A stretch of DNA of 64,000 bases from Phytophthora colocasiae (Eukaryota; Oomycota; Peronosporomycetes; Peronosporales; Peronosporaceae): assembly GCA_018806915.1 (NCBI GenBank), contig JAGKQI010000091.1, positions 2,976,001-3,040,000 on the forward strand, read 5' to 3'. The translations under genes and the position numbers were made by a program. Within the stretch, counting starts at the first letter, position 1. Each line of letters starts with the position of its first letter. The notes under the pieces are model-generated. The model ran no database searches and was not told where the DNA came from. It was given only the letters and a program-made list of their open reading frames with translations. Positions 60,941 through 64,000 of the stretch are shown here, piece after piece.

Positions 60941-63281
60941 CTACGCCCGGTTTTCGTTTCCCTCCGACCGTTTCGTTGCCACGGCTCGCTTCTGCAGGTA
61001 CTCGTCATTCCGCTTCTTGGCTTCTTCGTTAGTGCAGTCTCGCGCAAAATGTCCACGCTGCTGACACGCAAAACATCTCGGCTTCTCGGTGCATTGTGAT
61101 GACCAGTGTCCTTCCTTTCCGCAGTGAAAACACGCTCCAGGTGGTTGTTGTTCTCGTCCTCCAGCCGTTTGGTGTCTTACTTCCACAATTCGGGTCGTGC
61201 CATAGTGACTTTCATCAGCCGCTGCTCGTTTCACCGCCGCCGTTGCCGTAGCTGTTTTTGGTCGCTTGATTCGTGGTGCTTCCTTTTCTTCGTCTGAACT
61301 AGAGTCAACCATCGCTCGCTTTGCTGGTTTCCTCATCTTCGGCTTGGCGTCATCCGGTTTGAACTTCGGCTTCGCTTTCTTTTTCTCAGGCTTTGATTTC
61401 ACCGCCCAGTATCTGCCATTCCAAGATTTCCCAGGTGGAAACTCGTACACCCCCGCAGGTCCGTTGTAAATTCCTTGCTGGTTGTTGCACACTGCCATTG
61501 CGTCTGATACTTGTTTTCTCACGGCATTTTCATTTACAGTCTCTCCCGGTTTCTCAATAGGGATCGTCAAGGTACCCACACCTGGAATAACTACCATCCG
61601 TTTCTCTTCACTGGCCATCGTCGATACAGTTGAATCTGAGGGTGCCGTCGGATTCACTCCTAACATTGTTGGTACGGCATAGTCCATCGGGTCATCTATC
61701 TCAATCGCTTTCTCCACTGCTTCTTCCAGCGTCACAGGTCTCGGTGGTTGCTTTACTAATTGGCGTACTGTTCTATCCAGACATCGGTAGAATTGGGCAA
61801 GGAACACACGTTCACTGACTTCGTTTCTATCCGCAGCTTCTCGTAGACCAGCAGCGAAATCGGCATAAGGCTCATCTTTAAACCTGTATCTGGAATTCAC
61901 TCTCGCTTCCGCGGCCGACTTGTCTACTCGTGGTCCATAACGTCTCAACAGCGCCACTTTCAGCTTCGTCCAGGTACGATCTTTCCTGTGCAATCTTCGA
62001 CCAGCGTGCTGCACTCTCCATTAGCTTATTACCCAGTATGAAGTACAACGAGCGATCAGACCATTCGCCACGTCCTGATTCCCGGGCTCCTTTCAAGGCT
62101 AAATCAATACGATCCACCCACGTAGACACAGAAGCTCTCGGTGTCGGTGTAAAACTCGGCAACTCCAAATCTTTGATATTTCGCGCCCGTTGTTTGCGTC
62201 GGTGGCCTCGTTCTTCCGATCGTCTATATGCCCGTCGCTCATTCCGGCCGCGACGTTCTTGTCGGTCACGTCGTTCTCTCGCTCTGGCTCGTTCTTGATG
62301 TTCATGCCGACGTCTCCTTTGTCGTGGTCTCTGGTGTCGCCGGTGATGGTCCTCAGAATAGTTGCTGGATTCACTGCTTTCGTCGTGGCTAGATTCTTCG
62401 CCGGAGCTTTCGTCCGAACCGTCCCTGTCATTGTCGTACGGTCGTCCACGATCACTATCACTGTCGCTATTATCAGAGCTATCACCGTCATCTGGTGATG
62501 AGTCTCCACGTTCTTCTCGTCGGGGTGGTGATCTAGATCGTTGTTGCCGTGGTTCTCTCCTCTCATGCCGGTCAGTTGATCGTCTGCGTCCGTTTCCACG
62601 GTCCCGTCGTTGACTTCGCGATCTCCGCTCGTTTTTTCCCCGACTTCGATATTTCTCTCGTGGCGTTCCCCGTTCTCGTGGTCGATGTTGTGCCCGTGGG
62701 CCGTCCGTATTTCCTTGATTTTCCATCGATCCCATTGTCTCCGCCTGAGGTCGTTCCTTTAACTCATTGTTCGCGTCAGGGAACCGCTTCGCCACATGCG
62801 TCGTCAATCTCTGCAAGCCGACTGCTAGTTCGCGTATTCCTTCCGGTACTGTGTCCCCTTCCACGGCTTCACTCCGGGATACTGCTGTCTCCAATCGTTT
62901 GATCATCTTCGTAAAGTCTTCCAGTTCGGCATCGGTTGGACTTCCCTCTGTCTGTTCTGCAAGTGATTCGGTAGCTGCGTCACTGAAGGATTCCATGACC
63001 TTACTTCGCGGCTGATCTGCTGCTTCCCCGGTCGCTTCCAATTCTGCTCCACTGCTCGGTGTCCCCACCGCATCGTCACCTATGTCGTTGTCTTCCGTTT
63101 TCTCTTCAACATCTCGTGACTTTGGCTTCTTTCTGCGCGTGGTTCTCGTTACCTTCGTGGATGCTGCCACTGTCGCCGTTCGTGTACTCATGGAACTCGT
63201 TTCTTTCCTTCGTTCTCGTAACTCACGATGTTTCGGTAATTGTTGTAGCTGAAGATGCAAAGGCCCCTGTATGACCACCAT
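60941..63281 (-). pseudogene. Gypsy-2 Gag, frameshifted
   Basis: Two frames: 63281-61878 and 62014-60941. The change lies near 62010, between the Asn-Lys-Leu-Met-Glu-Ser-Ala-Ala-Arg segment and the Arg-Arg-Tyr-Gly segment of the capsid. The first frame can start at the ATG formed by the LTR/primer-site junction (63281) or at 63191. It has a long Arg/Ser/Asp/Glu-rich region. The second frame ends with two zinc knuckles (CX2CX4HX4C) near 61065-61135, against one in Gypsy-1. Confidence 0.85.
63262..63280 (-). promoter_or_regulatory. Primer-binding site of Gypsy-2
   Basis: On the minus strand TGGTGGTCATACAGGGGCC follows the 5' LTR, identical over 19 bases to the Gypsy-1 site at 45509-45527. Confidence 0.82.
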
Positions 63282-64000
63282 GTGACGTTTAACCTCCTCT
63301 TCTGCTCAATCTGCTTACGTCTTTACAGGTTGAGTGGCGTACAGTACTGCGCTGTGTGGTCTCGCCGGGTTTTTCGTCTAGCCCGCACAACTTCAACGTC
63401 AACAACACTCGTCAGGCCCAGCTCACCTGCGCCGGAACGTCTCCGCTCCTATTTGTATTCACTCTCAACCAATGCACTCTAAAGAACGCAACTCGTTCTC
63501 TATCCTGCGTCTCAACTCGTTTCCGATCAACTACTTGTCGGGACTAACAACTGCCCTTGGATCCCGTCTCAAGCGTCGAGGGTACTGGCTAATGACCCGT
63601 TCCCGGTGGCCCGTCGTCAGTCACTCTCCGCCTAACACCGCCCAAAGCTTCAGTCGCCGTCTCTTCAAGCACTCGTTCGCACAACCAATCTCTCGGTCTC
63701 ACTTGGCAAGTCTTCCACTCGCTGACTCTTCCTCCGCTCTTCGTGGTCAATTCGATACAGCAGTCTCCGTCCCTCGTGGTGAATTCTGCACTGACAGTCT
63801 CCTTCCGTCGTGCAGTCGTCCGTTTCGTTCTCTCACTACCGCTTCTCGCATTCAGCACCTCCATGGGCCAACTGCCCGCTGAATTACGGTTGTTACACGA
63901 TCGTTTCACTCACTTCACCGTCGGTCTCCTGACGATCTTCCTCCTTAAACTGTTGCTTCGCACGTCCAGCATCCGCATCCCGCCGCACGCCATTAACGGT
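63281..64000 (-). repeat. 5' LTR of Gypsy-2, truncated by the window end
   Basis: 720 of about 756 bp are present, matching 54575-55294 with one visible mismatch. The LTR start and right target duplication lie outside the window. Confidence 0.92.

Larger units (their letters stand above)
54575..64000 (-). mobile_element. Ty3/gypsy LTR retrotransposon, Gypsy-2, running out of the window
   Basis: Minus-strand element with LTRs at 54575-55330 (3') and 63281 onward (5', at least 720 bp, cut by the window end). The shared 720 bp show one visible difference (GGTCCCCTG against GGTCTCCTG). Internal order is gag, protease, RT, RNase H, integrase. Gag and pol are interrupted at several points, so this copy is not autonomous. 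It is related to Gypsy-1 (same primer-binding site, same domain order and linker position) but the LTRs are unrelated in most of their length. Confidence 0.92.

Overview
The window looks like nuclear DNA of an oomycete, most likely a Phytophthora-type plant pathogen. Protein-coding genes have few, short introns (55-106 nt, GT...AG) that can be placed by eye. They include a TKL-type kinase homologue, a WRKY19-like repeat protein, a CCT protein and a mitochondrial glycine dehydrogenase. Compact gene blocks alternate with young transposons of several superfamilies. Species cannot be named from the sequence alone.

Layout. 1-2283: gene-poor, with one signal-peptide ORF and a broken membrane-protein ORF. 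2284-9985: a Ty1/copia retrotransposon with identical LTRs and target duplication TTGTC. It carries a Tc1/mariner-like element inside the end of pol (6831-8265) and a piggyBac-like deletion derivative inside its 3' LTR at TTAA (8523-9971). 11005-12524: a frameshifted TKL-like pseudokinase. 12620-14121: a seven-exon C2orf69-like gene. 14437-17108: a CCT-motif protein and a WRKY19-like Cys/His repeat protein. 19183-22008: a tandem pair of WRC-like putative regulators whose central ~400 bp looks homogenised by gene conversion.

24221-43480 is a dense conserved block: a cupin-like protein (+), a PARP-fold protein (-), a 1537-aa unassigned protein (-), a CENP-B/psq HTH protein (-), a 1227-aa IQ-motif protein (-), a GET2/CAMLG-like membrane protein (+), an unassigned 434-aa protein (+) and GLDC (+). 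Multi-exon models were built by joining GT...AG boundaries; all give uninterrupted frames with total length divisible by three.

43481-64000 is retrotransposon territory. Gypsy-1 (44703-54232, +) has an intact 2086-aa pol, 4-bp target duplication GGTA and LTRs that differ by copies of a 48-bp repeat. It sits inside a host reading frame. Gypsy-2 (54575 to beyond 64000, -) has LTRs with one visible mismatch in 720 bp, yet its gag and pol are broken at several places. Both Gypsy elements use the same primer-binding site.

No tRNA, rRNA, CRISPR or bacterial-type operon was seen. The strongest second-look items are the three-superfamily nested insertion, the half-tRNA-type primer site overlapping the gag start, the gene-conversion pair, the broken but recently moved Gypsy-2, and the C2orf69-like and PARP-like gene models.
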